Below are positions 24,688 through 34,431 of a DNA stretch of 64,000 nucleotides, piece by piece (position 1 is the first letter of the stretch; each line of letters opens with the position of its first letter). The stretch comes from CAZVVT01 sp964630595. GTDB taxonomy: Bacteria > Chlamydiota > Chlamydiia > Chlamydiales > VFKH01. The notes beneath the pieces are model-generated. The model did no database searches, was not told where the DNA came from, and worked only from the letters and a program-made list of their open reading frames with translations. A program made the translations under genes and the position numbers. Location of the stretch: contig CAZVVT010000001.1 in the NCBI GenBank assembly GCA_964630595.1, positions 580,760-644,759 of the forward strand. The letters are read 5' to 3'.

Positions 24688-25331
24688 GTTCGAAGCATTT
24701 CCTCGCGAGGGTTGTCCGAGGTCCAGTTAGGCGTTGTTCCACGGGCCAGTTGGGTGATTTCTTTGTCAGTAAGAGCCAATAAAATGGGGAAGGGAATATT
24801 TAACTTGTTTATAGTCAGTTGTTTACGCAAGTATCTGAGGATCAACCAGGGAAATAGGGGCAAAAGAAGAATCGCTTCCCAAGGCTTCTCCAGGAGAGCG
24901 GAAAAGACTCTTTGGCGCGCCTTTGTAAACACTCGAGAAGCTAAAAATTCCTCAAAACGCGGCTCATTAAAACCCGCTCTCACCGCGTGGACGAGTTCGT
25001 GAGCGATCACCTCTGATTTGTCGTAACCAAATGGTATTGAGCGTCTTACGTGAATTGCAGCAAAGCGTGTTCCATCTACAAAGCAGGCGGCCGCCTCCCA
25101 GGGCAGCAGCCCCTTATTAGAATAGGTCACTCGTGCCCATGTAGGCGCGAGTCCGAAGCGCTTTTCCAACCACTCATGGCCGCTTTCTGCACCTATAATA
25201 GGACTGTTTTCGATGCGGTCCAGGTACTCGTCCCACTCTTCGTGCGGGCTTGGAATGATTCCTAGATGAAGTAATTTGTTCCAGTCCAACGACTTGGATA
25301 TTTGTTTTGCCATAGAAAGCCCATCTATCAT
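24666..25331 (-). CDS. Putative HExxH zinc metallopeptidase with a membrane anchor
   Basis: A 221-residue protein with H111-E-L-V-H115 in SEVIAHELVHAVRAG, followed by acidic residues (E123, E127, E128 in FNEPRFEEFLA) that could provide the third zinc ligand. A hydrophobic helix at about 150-168 (WEAILLLPLFPWLILRYL) suggests membrane attachment after the catalytic part. No signal peptide is seen. I think it corresponds in position to the uncharacterised gene beside topA in Chlamydia (CT642), from memory of gene order. It is divergent from topA and overlaps metN by 22 nt. The peptidase fold is inferred from the motif alone; the substrate is unknown. Confidence 0.55.
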   Translation of the reverse strand: MIDGLSMAKQISKSLDWNKLLHLGIIPSPHEEWDEYLDRIENSPIIGAESGHEWLEKRFGLAPTWARVTYSNKGLLPWEAAACFVDGTRFAAIHVRRSIPFGYDKSEVIAHELVHAVRAGFNEPRFEEFLASRVFTKARQRVFSALLEKPWEAILLLPLFPWLILRYLRKQLTINKLNIPFPILLALTDKEITQLARGTTPNWTSDNPREEMLRTCLNSTT

Positions 25332-25402
25332 ACAGGTATTTTGAGATTTTTGTAGCGGGAATTGGCTGCAATGACGCTACAATTTGCAGGTTTTAAGGCC
25401 AA

Positions 25403-27835
25403 ATGACCAAAGATAAGAAGCTGGTGATCGTAGAATCACCGACGAAAATCAAGACCCTGAAGAAGTTCCTGGACTCCTCTTATATATTCGAGTCGTCGCT
25501 CGGGCACATCATCGATTTGCCCAAAAAAGGGTTCGGCATTGACCTCGAGGGCAGCTTTGATCCTGAATACGCTCCCCTTGCCGAAAAGAAAGAGGTCATC
25601 GAAAAACTCAAAAAAGCTGCCAAGACCGCCTCCACCGTCTTCCTCTGCCCTGACCCTGACCGTGAAGGGGAAGCCATTGCTTGGCATATCGCCTCTATCT
25701 TGCCGAAGAAAACGCACTTTGTTCGCGCCGCGTTCCACTCCATTACCAAAGATGCTGTACGCGAAGCGCTTGCGCACCCTCGCGAAATCGACATGGACCT
25801 GGTTCATGCGCAGCAAACGCGCCGCATTCTCGATCGCATTGTCGGTTACAAAATTTCGCCCCTTCTCATGCGCCGCGTTACACGAGGCGGCAGCGCTCTC
25901 TCCGCCGGTCGCGTTCAATCCGTTGCGCTCAAACTGGTTGTGGATCGCGAAAAAGAGATTGAAGCCTTCAAGCCCGTCGAATACTGGCGTGTAGAGGTGC
26001 AGCTGAAGAAAGATGATCGCACCTTCAAAGCCTATCTTTTTTCCGTCGATGGCAAAAAAGTAGAAAAAGAGCTTGTCGAGGGCAAGGACGTTTTCCTCGT
26101 TCCCAATGAAAAAACAGCTCACAGCTTGCTGCAGAGGCTGGAATCGGCAAAATACGTCGTTGATTCTGTAGAGCTCAAAGAAAAACGCCGTCAACCCGGC
26201 GCGCCCTTCATCACCTCCTCTCTGCAAATGGAAGCCAGTCGCCATTTCGGTTTCTCCGCAACGCGCACCATGCGTCTTGCCCAAGATCTCTACGAGGGCG
26301 TTGATCTCGGCAACGAGGGCAGCGAAGGTCTCATCACCTACATGCGTACCGACTCTGTTTCGCTTTCTGCAGAAGCAATGAATGAGCTGCGTCGCATCAT
26401 TCCCAAAGAGCTTCTCAATCCAGAAATTCGCTCTTTCGCTAGCCGCAAGAGCGCACAGGAAGCGCACGAAGCGATTCGCCCCACCAACTTCAACCATCCT
26501 CCTGAGTCTGTGAAGCGCTTTCTCTCGCGCGAGCAGTTCCAAATTTACGAACTCATTTGGAAGCGCACCCTTGCTTCGCAGATGCTTCCCGCCGTCTACG
26601 ACACAGTCTCCGCAGATATTGAAACGGGCAAAGGGCTGCTCTTCCGCGCCACTGGTTCGATTCTGAAAGAGCCCGGCTTCCTCTCTCTCTACGAAGAGCG
26701 CGAAGATGAAGAAAAAGAGGGCGAAGAGCGCCTTCCTCTTCTCGAAGAGGGCGATCCACTCAAGCTCGTGGACAAAACAGCCGAGCAATCCTTCACAAAA
26801 CCACCACCGCGCTACACAGAAGCCTCTCTCATCAAAGAACTCGAACGACTGGGCATTGGACGCCCCTCCACCTACGCGACGATCATGAATAAGATCCAAA
26901 GTCGCGACTACACGGTGAAAGAGCAGCAGCGCTTAAAGCCCACAGAACTGGGCCGCGTCATTGCCGAGTTTCTCGAAGTCAACTTCCACATCATCATGAA
27001 CGTCGGCTTTACGGCGGAGATGGAAGAGGACCTAGAGCGCATTGCAGAGCACAAAAAAGAGTGGAAGAAGGTCGTCAAGGCCTTCTGGAAGGAGTTCGAA
27101 CCCATTCTCAAACATGCTGAGAAGGAAGCCTTCGTTCCCAAAATCACCATCGATGAGCCCTGCCCTAAGTGCGGCGCTCCCGTGCAGAAAATTTGGGCCA
27201 AGGGACGCTACTTCTTCGGCTGCAGCCGCTATCCCGATTGCGACTACACCGCCTCTGAAGAAGAAAAATCCTTCAACAAAGATGACTACGCGCCCGATTT
27301 CAACTGGGAGCAGCCCTGCCCCATCTGCGGCGGCCCTACAAAAGTACGTCACGGCCGCTACGGTGCCTTCCTCGGTTGCATGAAATATCCCGAGTGCAAG
27401 GGCATCATCAACATTCCGAAAAAGGGCGAGCATAGCTTAGGCAAATGCCCCGCCGTTGGTTGCCCCGGCAAGTTGATGGAGCGCAAATCGCGCTTTGGCA
27501 AAATGTTCATCGCCTGCTCCACCTATCCCGAGTGCGATGTCATTGGCAACACCTTAGAGCAGATCAACGAGCAGTATAAGGATCACCCACGTACACGATC
27601 GGTGAAGAAGAAGTTCAAACTCTCTGCAGAGCTTGAAGCGCTAGTGGGTCCTGCAAAAAATCGTCCTGAGCTGACCAAAAAAATGTGGATCTACATCAAG
27701 GCGAACAATCTTCAAGATGAGAAAAATCGCCGCATGATTGTGCCCGACGCAGCTCTTGCTAAACTCATCGGCTCGAAAGAGCCCTTTGATATGATGCAGT
27801 TAGCTCGCAAGCTCTCGAGCCAAATTGGCGGATGA
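25403..27835 (+). CDS. topA: DNA topoisomerase I with a C-terminal SWIB domain
   Basis: Type IA topoisomerase relaxing negative supercoils. Visible: the Toprim start LVIVESPTKIKTLKKFL, DPDREGEAIAWH, SAGRVQSVAL, and EGLITYMRTDSVSLS with the catalytic Tyr. Three four-Cys zinc ribbons follow at about 585-700 (for example CPKCG...CSRYPDC). The C-terminal 80 residues (from about 725: FKLSAELEALVG, TKKMWIYIKANNLQDEKNRRMI) form a SWIB/MDM2-like domain, a fusion characteristic of Chlamydiae and otherwise eukaryote-like. Total 810 residues. Its last 36 nt are antisense to the TPR gene. Confidence 0.95.
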   Translation: MTKDKKLVIVESPTKIKTLKKFLDSSYIFESSLGHIIDLPKKGFGIDLEGSFDPEYAPLAEKKEVIEKLKKAAKTASTVFLCPDPDREGEAIAWHIASILPKKTHFVRAAFHSITKDAVREALAHPREIDMDLVHAQQTRRILDRIVGYKISPLLMRRVTRGGSALSAGRVQSVALKLVVDREKEIEAFKPVEYWRVEVQLKKDDRTFKAYLFSVDGKKVEKELVEGKDVFLVPNEKTAHSLLQRLESAKYVVDSVELKEKRRQPGAPFITSSLQMEASRHFGFSATRTMRLAQDLYEGVDLGNEGSEGLITYMRTDSVSLSAEAMNELRRIIPKELLNPEIRSFASRKSAQEAHEAIRPTNFNHPPESVKRFLSREQFQIYELIWKRTLASQMLPAVYDTVSADIETGKGLLFRATGSILKEPGFLSLYEEREDEEKEGEERLPLLEEGDPLKLVDKTAEQSFTKPPPRYTEASLIKELERLGIGRPSTYATIMNKIQSRDYTVKEQQRLKPTELGRVIAEFLEVNFHIIMNVGFTAEMEEDLERIAEHKKEWKKVVKAFWKEFEPILKHAEKEAFVPKITIDEPCPKCGAPVQKIWAKGRYFFGCSRYPDCDYTASEEEKSFNKDDYAPDFNWEQPCPICGGPTKVRHGRYGAFLGCMKYPECKGIINIPKKGEHSLGKCPAVGCPGKLMERKSRFGKMFIACSTYPECDVIGNTLEQINEQYKDHPRTRSVKKKFKLSAELEALVGPAKNRPELTKKMWIYIKANNLQDEKNRRMIVPDAALAKLIGSKEPFDMMQLARKLSSQIGG

Positions 27836-28942
27836 GAACCAAACCGTTTTTGCGCCCGTTTCAAGCCATAGCCACTGGGTGGGGCTGGGCAGCACAATCG
27901 TTGTTTTCTTGCCCATAGCGGCCGCCAAACGCACTTCTGCAGAATCTACTCCAATCACCTCATCCATGGCGGCGATCATGGCCGCAATTTCGAGAAAGGT
28001 TTGTCCCTGATATCCCAAAGGCGTCACATTTTCCGGCAACTCTCGCGGCGGCGGCTGCAGCAAAAAGAGTGTATCTCCTGGAGCCAGCGCGAGCACTTTC
28101 TGCAAAGTAATCGCCTCTGTCGCTTGTGGATCACCCGCATCAAAGCGCCAGATGATGCCCACTTTGTGGCCCTCTTTCGGCACATCTTCTGTTATCGGAT
28201 CTGCCTTCAGGTACCCTTCTGGATAGGGAATTTCATCTGCAAAATAGAGCGGAAGCGCCGACAAACTGATGCGCATATCATATTTGAGTTGGTCACTCAG
28301 CGTTAACCAATCCACAATTTCTACGTCGAGTCCTTTACGAAACAATTCTTGCAGTTCCTGTCCGGGCTCAAACAAAACGTGCGCTCCTTTTTCTTTGAGC
28401 GCCTTCAAATAACGCACTAAAACAATCGTATCGGTAATAGGAGTGTCATTCGAGACATAGATACGCAAACTTTTAAGCGATTTTTGTTCCTGCAATAGCT
28501 GCAAATCCTCTAAGCGTCTCTCTTCCTTGGGAATGACGGGCGGTTTGATATGAAAACGAGCTTCGTGCAGGGAAAACTGCGGATCGATGAAGAGCGCGTT
28601 GAGATAAACCTTCATTGCTTCATGAGGGTTTTTCAACGCCTCCTGCGTCCGCCCAAGATAATCCCAGCCTTCTATCAATTGCGGATCAAAGACCACGCTT
28701 GTTTTAAAGCGGCGCAGCGCTTGTTTATAATCTCCCTGACGGAAACAGGTAATGCCCAACCCCAAATGCGCCTCCGCATAGCCCGATTCAAAGAGAATCG
28801 CTCGCTCAAAAGATTCTTTCGCCAAGGGAAGATTGTTTTCTACAAGCGCCTGCTGGCCTGTTGCATAGGCATCATGTGCTGCTTGCTTATTCAAATCTGT
28901 CGGTTCGGCAAAGAGAAATGCGAAGAGCAGCAGCCAGGTCAT
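27800..28942 (-). CDS. Exported TPR protein with a glycosyltransferase-9-like C-terminus
   Basis: The start is the ATG at 28942, forming ATGA with the RND pump stop; a longer frame upstream lies inside the pump gene. The 380-residue protein begins with a short hydrophobic signal (MTWLLLFAFLFAEP). About three tetratricopeptide units follow (residues 20-130: AYATGQQALVENNLPLAKESFERAI, AEAHLGLGITCFRQGDYKQALRRF). The C-terminal half ends in DEVIGVDSAEVRLAAAMGKKTTIVLP plus a W-W motif, which matches the end of the TPR-linked heptosyltransferase-like (GT9-type) fold. Catalytic ability is uncertain, since the usual DT is DS and the His is Arg (EVRLAAAMG for xAHLAGALG). It is the last gene of the efflux operon. 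Confidence 0.6.
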   Translation of the reverse strand: MTWLLLFAFLFAEPTDLNKQAAHDAYATGQQALVENNLPLAKESFERAILFESGYAEAHLGLGITCFRQGDYKQALRRFKTSVVFDPQLIEGWDYLGRTQEALKNPHEAMKVYLNALFIDPQFSLHEARFHIKPPVIPKEERRLEDLQLLQEQKSLKSLRIYVSNDTPITDTIVLVRYLKALKEKGAHVLFEPGQELQELFRKGLDVEIVDWLTLSDQLKYDMRISLSALPLYFADEIPYPEGYLKADPITEDVPKEGHKVGIIWRFDAGDPQATEAITLQKVLALAPGDTLFLLQPPPRELPENVTPLGYQGQTFLEIAAMIAAMDEVIGVDSAEVRLAAAMGKKTTIVLPSPTQWLWLETGAKTVWFSSANLARELAS

Positions 28943-31900
28943 GCTTTTTTCCGTCGTAGACGCTCCAAACAGATGAACACCACAGGCGTGAGGAAAAGCG
29001 TTAATAGCTGGGAAAACATCAACCCGCCTACAACAACTAACCCCAGCGGCCGGCGCGAACTTGCAGAAGAGCCAAAACCAATAGCGATAGGCAAAGCGCC
29101 CATGATCGCCGCTAGCGTTGTCATCATGATCGGACGAAATCTGATCATGCAAGCTTTGTGGATCGCATCATGCGCAGGCGCATTCTCTTCTTTCATAATG
29201 TCGAGAGCGTAGTCGATCATCATAATACCGTTTTTTTGCACGATACCGATGAGCAAAAAGAACCCCACCATCGCAAATAAGGAGAGCATTTCTCCAAACA
29301 AAAGCAGTGTAACAACGCCTCCGAGCACGGCCACAGGAAGAGCTGACAGCACCGTGAGAGGGAATATATAGCTTTCGTAGAGAACACCCAGAAGAATGTA
29401 AATCATGAAAACCGTCACGAATACCAGCACTAATAACCCAAACATCATAGCTTCAAATTCTGCAGCGGTACCAATCGATTGACCGCTCACTGATTTGGGC
29501 GCTAATTCCCGAATTTTCTCGCCAATCGTTTGTAGAGCCTGGCTTAAGGGCAATTCTGGGCGCAAACTAAAGGCAATCGTCACCGCTGGCAATTGGTTGA
29601 TGTGGTTGACCTGTGATGGCCCGGCAATACGCTGAATGTCGATCAGATCTTTGAGATACGTCAGCCCTCCATTCTTCGTATTCTTAATTTGAATGAGGTC
29701 TAAATTGCTCGGGTCTTGCTGATAGATCGGCAAGATCTCCATGATCACATAGTACTGGTTGATAGGCGCATCAATTTCGGTAATTTTTCCCGTCGAATAG
29801 GCAAGCATCAGAGCATTTTCAATGTCTTTTGCTGAAATGCCCAAAATGGAGGCGTGTTCCCGCTGAATCGTCATTTTTAATTCAGGAGTGTTGATCAACA
29901 TGTTGTTGTTCACGTTGATGAAGCCGGGTGTTTGTTGCAGCGCCGCAGTAATATCACTTGCGGCCTGATAGAGATCTGCAGTGCTCAGAGAAGTAAGTGC
30001 ATACTGAAAATCCGCATTGCTTCCTGTGCCCGAGTCGAGATTGAGCAGCGGAAGTGGCCGCATAAAGACGTTAATGCCGGGTACTTGCGTAACGAGTGGA
30101 TAGAGCTCCTTCATTACGACATCGATGTTCTGGCGTGTGCCAAAAGGCTTTAATCGAACAAAGCTAGTTCCTGCATTACTTGTTGTACTCGTCACAGCAA
30201 CAACATCCTGAACATTGGGATTAGCCAGGAAAATCTTGTTTAGGCTCATCTGGTGAGCCGTATTGCTTGCTGATGAGATGCTTTGCGAGCTCTGCGTAGC
30301 AGCGATAATGAAGCCCATATCATCATCGGTAGAAAAGGTCGAAGACATCAGGTGGAAGCAAAGAACGGTGAGAGCAAGACAGCTAAGCCCTCCTAAAAGA
30401 GTCGTTTTAGGCCAATCCAAAACCTTTGTCAGCAGAGGATCGTAGATGCTGATCAACTTATGGTTTAAGCGCTCTGAGAATGCCGAAAGGCGACTTACCT
30501 TATCGGCCTTTGCAACCAACTTTGCGCACAACATGGGTGTCAAAGTCAGTGCAATCGCACCGGAAATCAAGATGGCCACTGCAATGGTGACTGCAAACTC
30601 ATGGAAGAGCGCTCCCAGCATTCCCGGAAGAAAAAGAATGGGAATAAATACGATGGAGAGCGCAAGCGTCATCGTAAATACAGTTGTGCTGATTTGTTTA
30701 GATCCGTCCAGAGCAGCCTGTAGAGGCGTTTTTCCCATTTCCGTATGACGCACAATATTTTCTAAAACGACAATGGCATCGTCGACAACGAAACCAATGG
30801 AAAGAGAAAGAGCCATCAAGGAAAGCGTATCGATGCTGTAATTGAACAGATACATCACAGCAAAAGTGGCAACGATAGTGACGGGAAGAACAACACTGGG
30901 AATCAGCGTATCCGTGACGCGTCCTAAATAGATGAAGATCACCGCTACGACCAGAATAATGGAGAGAAAAAGAGTGAAAATCACATCGTGCACCGATTCA
31001 TTGATCACTGCCGAGCGATCAAAAATCGTCTTGAGAGAGATGTTTCCAGGCAGCTGCGCTTGCAGCGACGGCATCAGATCATTGATTGCTTTGTTGATCG
31101 CTACTGTGTTCGCTCCCGCCTGCCTACGGATGGCCAACACAACGCACATCTCTTGTGTGTCACGATCTACGAAATAACTCAGCTGCTTGTTATTTTGTAC
31201 GCTATCGATGGTATTGCCCAATTCACTCAAGCGAGCAAAGGTGCCATCTTGCGCTTTGTAAACGATCTGGTTGTATCCATCCCCATTCATCAATTGGCCA
31301 TCGTCAGCAAAAAGAAAAAACTCTTGCTGGCCATCAATATTGCCGATGGGTTGGTAGACGTTGGCTGACATCACTGTCTGTGCAAGCGTTGCAAAGTCTT
31401 GACCGCGCGCTGCCACCAGCTGCGGATCGAGTTGAATGCGGGGCGAATAGGGTGTGCCATACACCTGCACTTGCGCTACGCCCGGCACCAGCGAAATGCG
31501 CTCTCCAATGTAGGTATTACCCCAATCGTAAAGCTCTCCCAGTGGCGCGGTATAAGAGCTTAAGCGCAGGTAAAGAATGGGCGCATCTGCGGGGTTTACA
31601 CGCTGATAGGTCGGATTGGCGGGCAGATTCTGCGGCAGCTGGGTCAGCGCGCCGGAAATAGCGCCGTTCACGTCGGAGGCCGCTCCATTCAAGTCGGTAT
31701 CCATGGTGAATTGCAGCACAATCTGCGTCTGCCCCAATGTGTTTTGGGAGGTCATCATCGACAGCCCCTCGATCGACATGAAGGCCTTTTCCAGCGGCGT
31801 GGCGACTGAGTTCGCCATCGTATCGGGGTTAGCGCCGGGCAGGCCCGCTGTCACCACAAGAACGGGATACTCCGCAGCGGGCAAATCGCTCACCGGCAAG

Positions 31901-31992
31901 CGGATGTAGGAAAGCACTCCAAAGAAAACAATCGCAATCATGACCAGAGTGGTCATTACAGGACGTTCGATGAAGGGCTTAGAGAGGTTCAT
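28939..31992 (-). CDS. RND multidrug efflux pump, AcrB/MdtB-like
   Basis: Inner-membrane proton antiporter of 1017 residues with the typical twelve-helix, two-periplasmic-loop layout. Seen: the N-terminal MNLSKPFIERPVMTTLVMIAIVF helix, GFVVDDAIVVLENIVRH with the proton-relay Asp pair, and GIVQKNGIMMIDYALD with the partner Lys. Both halves repeat the fold. Adaptor and outer-membrane factor genes precede it with ATGA junctions, so all three parts of a tripartite pump are encoded together. The substrate is unknown. Confidence 0.92.
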   Translation of the reverse strand: MNLSKPFIERPVMTTLVMIAIVFFGVLSYIRLPVSDLPAAEYPVLVVTAGLPGANPDTMANSVATPLEKAFMSIEGLSMMTSQNTLGQTQIVLQFTMDTDLNGAASDVNGAISGALTQLPQNLPANPTYQRVNPADAPILYLRLSSYTAPLGELYDWGNTYIGERISLVPGVAQVQVYGTPYSPRIQLDPQLVAARGQDFATLAQTVMSANVYQPIGNIDGQQEFFLFADDGQLMNGDGYNQIVYKAQDGTFARLSELGNTIDSVQNNKQLSYFVDRDTQEMCVVLAIRRQAGANTVAINKAINDLMPSLQAQLPGNISLKTIFDRSAVINESVHDVIFTLFLSIILVVAVIFIYLGRVTDTLIPSVVLPVTIVATFAVMYLFNYSIDTLSLMALSLSIGFVVDDAIVVLENIVRHTEMGKTPLQAALDGSKQISTTVFTMTLALSIVFIPILFLPGMLGALFHEFAVTIAVAILISGAIALTLTPMLCAKLVAKADKVSRLSAFSERLNHKLISIYDPLLTKVLDWPKTTLLGGLSCLALTVLCFHLMSSTFSTDDDMGFIIAATQSSQSISSASNTAHQMSLNKIFLANPNVQDVVAVTSTTSNAGTSFVRLKPFGTRQNIDVVMKELYPLVTQVPGINVFMRPLPLLNLDSGTGSNADFQYALTSLSTADLYQAASDITAALQQTPGFINVNNNMLINTPELKMTIQREHASILGISAKDIENALMLAYSTGKITEIDAPINQYYVIMEILPIYQQDPSNLDLIQIKNTKNGGLTYLKDLIDIQRIAGPSQVNHINQLPAVTIAFSLRPELPLSQALQTIGEKIRELAPKSVSGQSIGTAAEFEAMMFGLLVLVFVTVFMIYILLGVLYESYIFPLTVLSALPVAVLGGVVTLLLFGEMLSLFAMVGFFLLIGIVQKNGIMMIDYALDIMKEENAPAHDAIHKACMIRFRPIMMTTLAAIMGALPIAIGFGSSASSRRPLGLVVVGGLMFSQLLTLFLTPVVFICLERLRRKKA

Positions 31993-33038
31993 TTGACGCT
32001 AACAGGCGCTCCATCAAAGAGATTTAATTGCCCATCGGTGACGACCAAATCGCCCTTGTTCAAGCCGGAGAGCACCTGAACTGTTGTATCCGTGCCTACT
32101 CCCAAGGTAATAATCGCCGATTTCGTTGTCATATCGGACTGCACAACCCAGACATAAGCCCCATTCTGGCCATACTGTACGGCCATTTTCGGAATCGTTA
32201 GAGCATTGTGAATAGAGCCTAAATCAACGCGCAGGCGAGTGAATTGTCCCGGCCATAATTTCAAATCGTTGTTATCAAAACGCGCTTTGAGTGCAATGGT
32301 ACCCGTGTTGATATTCACCTCATTGTCCAAGGCGTATAGAGCTCCTTGAGCGGGCTGCTGGCTGGGATCTAAAAAAGTGGCCTGAACGAGCACGCTGGCA
32401 GCCGAACGCACTTTATTCAAATCTCGCTCTGAAAGAGAAAAGAGCACATCGAGCGGCTGCACTTGAGTCAGCGTAACAAGAGTGTCTTGGGTGTTGGCAA
32501 TGTTGCCCACCTGATAGTTCATAAAACCCATTACGCCATCAATGGGAGCAACAATCTGCGTATATCCCAAATTGGTTTTCGCCGTTTCTACATCGGCTAA
32601 AGCAGACAGAAGATTTCCTTTGGCATCGAGCAACTCTTTTTCATAATTTGCCATGTCCAAAACAGAGATAAAATCTTGTTCTACCAGTTTGCTATAACTA
32701 TCGTAGCTGGCTTGCGCATAGACTAAGTTGGCCTTTGCCGCATCGAGCGAACCACGCGCTCTCTGCACGTCGGCTAAAAATAGAGTGGGATCGATGGCCA
32801 CCAAAAGATCCCCTCGATGCACCATATCCCCCTGCTTGAAAGGAACCGCGGTGATTTGTCCGCTCACTTGCGCCTTGACATCGACGGTGTTAGGTGGCGT
32901 CAACGTACCAAAGGAAGTGATGTAGATGGGGATATCCGCCTCTTGTACCGCTTGCGCTGTGACAGGATATTCTACCTTTGCCTCGGGCGGCTTCTTGCAT
33001 CCTGCAAGAAGAACCAGCAACAGAACCAATATTCTCAC
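31989..33038 (-). CDS. RND efflux adaptor (membrane fusion lipoprotein)
   Basis: Periplasmic adaptor of 349 residues. The lipobox is LLAGC (Cys14). A biotinyl-lipoyl-like hairpin is split around a helical segment: VDVKAQVSGQITAVPFKQGDMVHRGDLLVAIDP and YTQIVAPIDGVMG. The beta-barrel region (LRVDLGSIHNALTIPKMAVQYG) follows. It has four-nucleotide overlaps with the genes on both sides. Confidence 0.9.
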   Translation of the reverse strand: MRILVLLLVLLAGCKKPPEAKVEYPVTAQAVQEADIPIYITSFGTLTPPNTVDVKAQVSGQITAVPFKQGDMVHRGDLLVAIDPTLFLADVQRARGSLDAAKANLVYAQASYDSYSKLVEQDFISVLDMANYEKELLDAKGNLLSALADVETAKTNLGYTQIVAPIDGVMGFMNYQVGNIANTQDTLVTLTQVQPLDVLFSLSERDLNKVRSAASVLVQATFLDPSQQPAQGALYALDNEVNINTGTIALKARFDNNDLKLWPGQFTRLRVDLGSIHNALTIPKMAVQYGQNGAYVWVVQSDMTTKSAIITLGVGTDTTVQVLSGLNKGDLVVTDGQLNLFDGAPVSVK

Positions 33039-34408
33039 GGTGTCACCTCTTGGCTCACTAACACCCCACCTGTATACGCCAAATTGGCCATTGAAGTGTG
33101 CACTTGTGTTTCAGAACTGATCAAACTCGATCGTGCATCGCTCAACGTAGCCTCGGCATTGATCACATCGACAATGTCCTTCGTTCCCTTTTTATACCCC
33201 GTCAAATTGGAGTCAAAGGAGTCGCGCGCATATTCTAAATATTTTACAGAATAATCATAGCTCTCTAAAGCTGTAAGAACCGAATTATAATTCGTAACCA
33301 CATCGAGCTTTGCCTCCAACTGTGATTGGTCGTAACTATAGAGCTGCGCCTCTAGGGAGGCCAAATTTTGTTGGATATTTCCCTGAATATAAAACCCGGT
33401 AAAGATGGGGTAGCTCAACGAAAGATCTGTGACATAGGTAAGCCCGGGCGAATTACCGATTTTGAGATACCAGGTTTTCTCCACATAGCCCGAAAAACTG
33501 ATCGAGGGATAATTCTGTGACTCTGTTGCCAGCAAGGTATGGTACTGCGCCTTAATGGCAGCCCTTAACGAAGCTAAATCGGCGCGACAACACTTTGCAC
33601 GCGCCACGAGATACTCCACATCATGGCGCAATTTGAGCGTTTCAATCGGCGCCGGCTCTGCTAAAACCATTTTATAGGTGGGGTCAAGGCCAATATTTAC
33701 AGCCGTTTGCGCCAAAGAATTAGAAAGATTACCTTGGGCTGAAACAACGTTAAGTTTTGCTTTTGTATAATTAGCTGCAGCCTGCGCTACGTCCACGTGG
33801 GTGGCCAAGCCCGCTTTCTTTTTCGCCTCAGAAAGGTCCAGCACTGTCTTTGCATCATGTAAATCGGCTTCTCGTGCAACAAGCTGACTTCGTGCATTGA
33901 TCGAGGCCCAATAGGATTGAATCGTGTTGATCATGACCGTTTGGATCTGCCAGTTGTAGCTCCACGAAGCAGCATATAGCGTAGCGCAGGCAGCGGCCGC
34001 GGTATTTTCCCGTCCTCCAAAGTCCCAAAGCAGATAGTTTAAATAAACAGCGGCGTCAAAACTGCTATAAGTAATTCCTGAAAATGCCTGCGCAACAGCG
34101 GGAAAGCGTTCGCGATTGACATCGATTGTCCCCGTCACACTCGGATAGTACGAAGACTCTGCTATCGTCACGCCAGCTGCTGCAGCGCGCGCCTGGCTCC
34201 AGGACTGCTTCGTCAGCGGGCTGTTGTAGAGCGTGAGATCCACCAATTCGCCGAGAGAGACTGACTGGTTGTCGACGGGCAGAGCCGGACATTTATTACA
34301 CGGTGGCGGCTTTGGCTTAACTGTGGGAATGCAGGGCGAAAGCGGCAATATCGGAACATTTTGCGAACAGGCAGTCAGAAATAGGAGAGCGAGAAAAAGC
34401 AGCCGCAT
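33035..34408 (-). CDS. Outer-membrane efflux lipoprotein, TolC/OprM-like
   Basis: Outer-membrane channel of 457 residues for the adjacent RND pump. A lipobox (FLTAC, Cys14) indicates lipid anchoring, as in OprM. The two repeated coiled-coil halves are visible: ARAAAAGVTIAESSYYPSVTG and LATESQNYPSISFSGYV strands, with QLVAREADLHDAKTVLDLSEAKKKAGLATHVDVAQA and ESYDYSVKYLEYARDSFDSNLTGYKKGTKDIVDVINAEATL helices. It is the first gene of the efflux operon. Confidence 0.9.
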   Translation of the reverse strand: MRLLFLALLFLTACSQNVPILPLSPCIPTVKPKPPPCNKCPALPVDNQSVSLGELVDLTLYNSPLTKQSWSQARAAAAGVTIAESSYYPSVTGTIDVNRERFPAVAQAFSGITYSSFDAAVYLNYLLWDFGGRENTAAAACATLYAASWSYNWQIQTVMINTIQSYWASINARSQLVAREADLHDAKTVLDLSEAKKKAGLATHVDVAQAAANYTKAKLNVVSAQGNLSNSLAQTAVNIGLDPTYKMVLAEPAPIETLKLRHDVEYLVARAKCCRADLASLRAAIKAQYHTLLATESQNYPSISFSGYVEKTWYLKIGNSPGLTYVTDLSLSYPIFTGFYIQGNIQQNLASLEAQLYSYDQSQLEAKLDVVTNYNSVLTALESYDYSVKYLEYARDSFDSNLTGYKKGTKDIVDVINAEATLSDARSSLISSETQVHTSMANLAYTGGVLVSQEVTP

Positions 34409-34431
34409 GAGTAAAAGGGGATTTATAGCCC

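Noticed and set aside
28943..29152. N-terminal extension of the TPR protein
   Set aside because: It lies in the RND pump 3' end; the ATGA start at 28942 gives a proper signal-like N-terminus.
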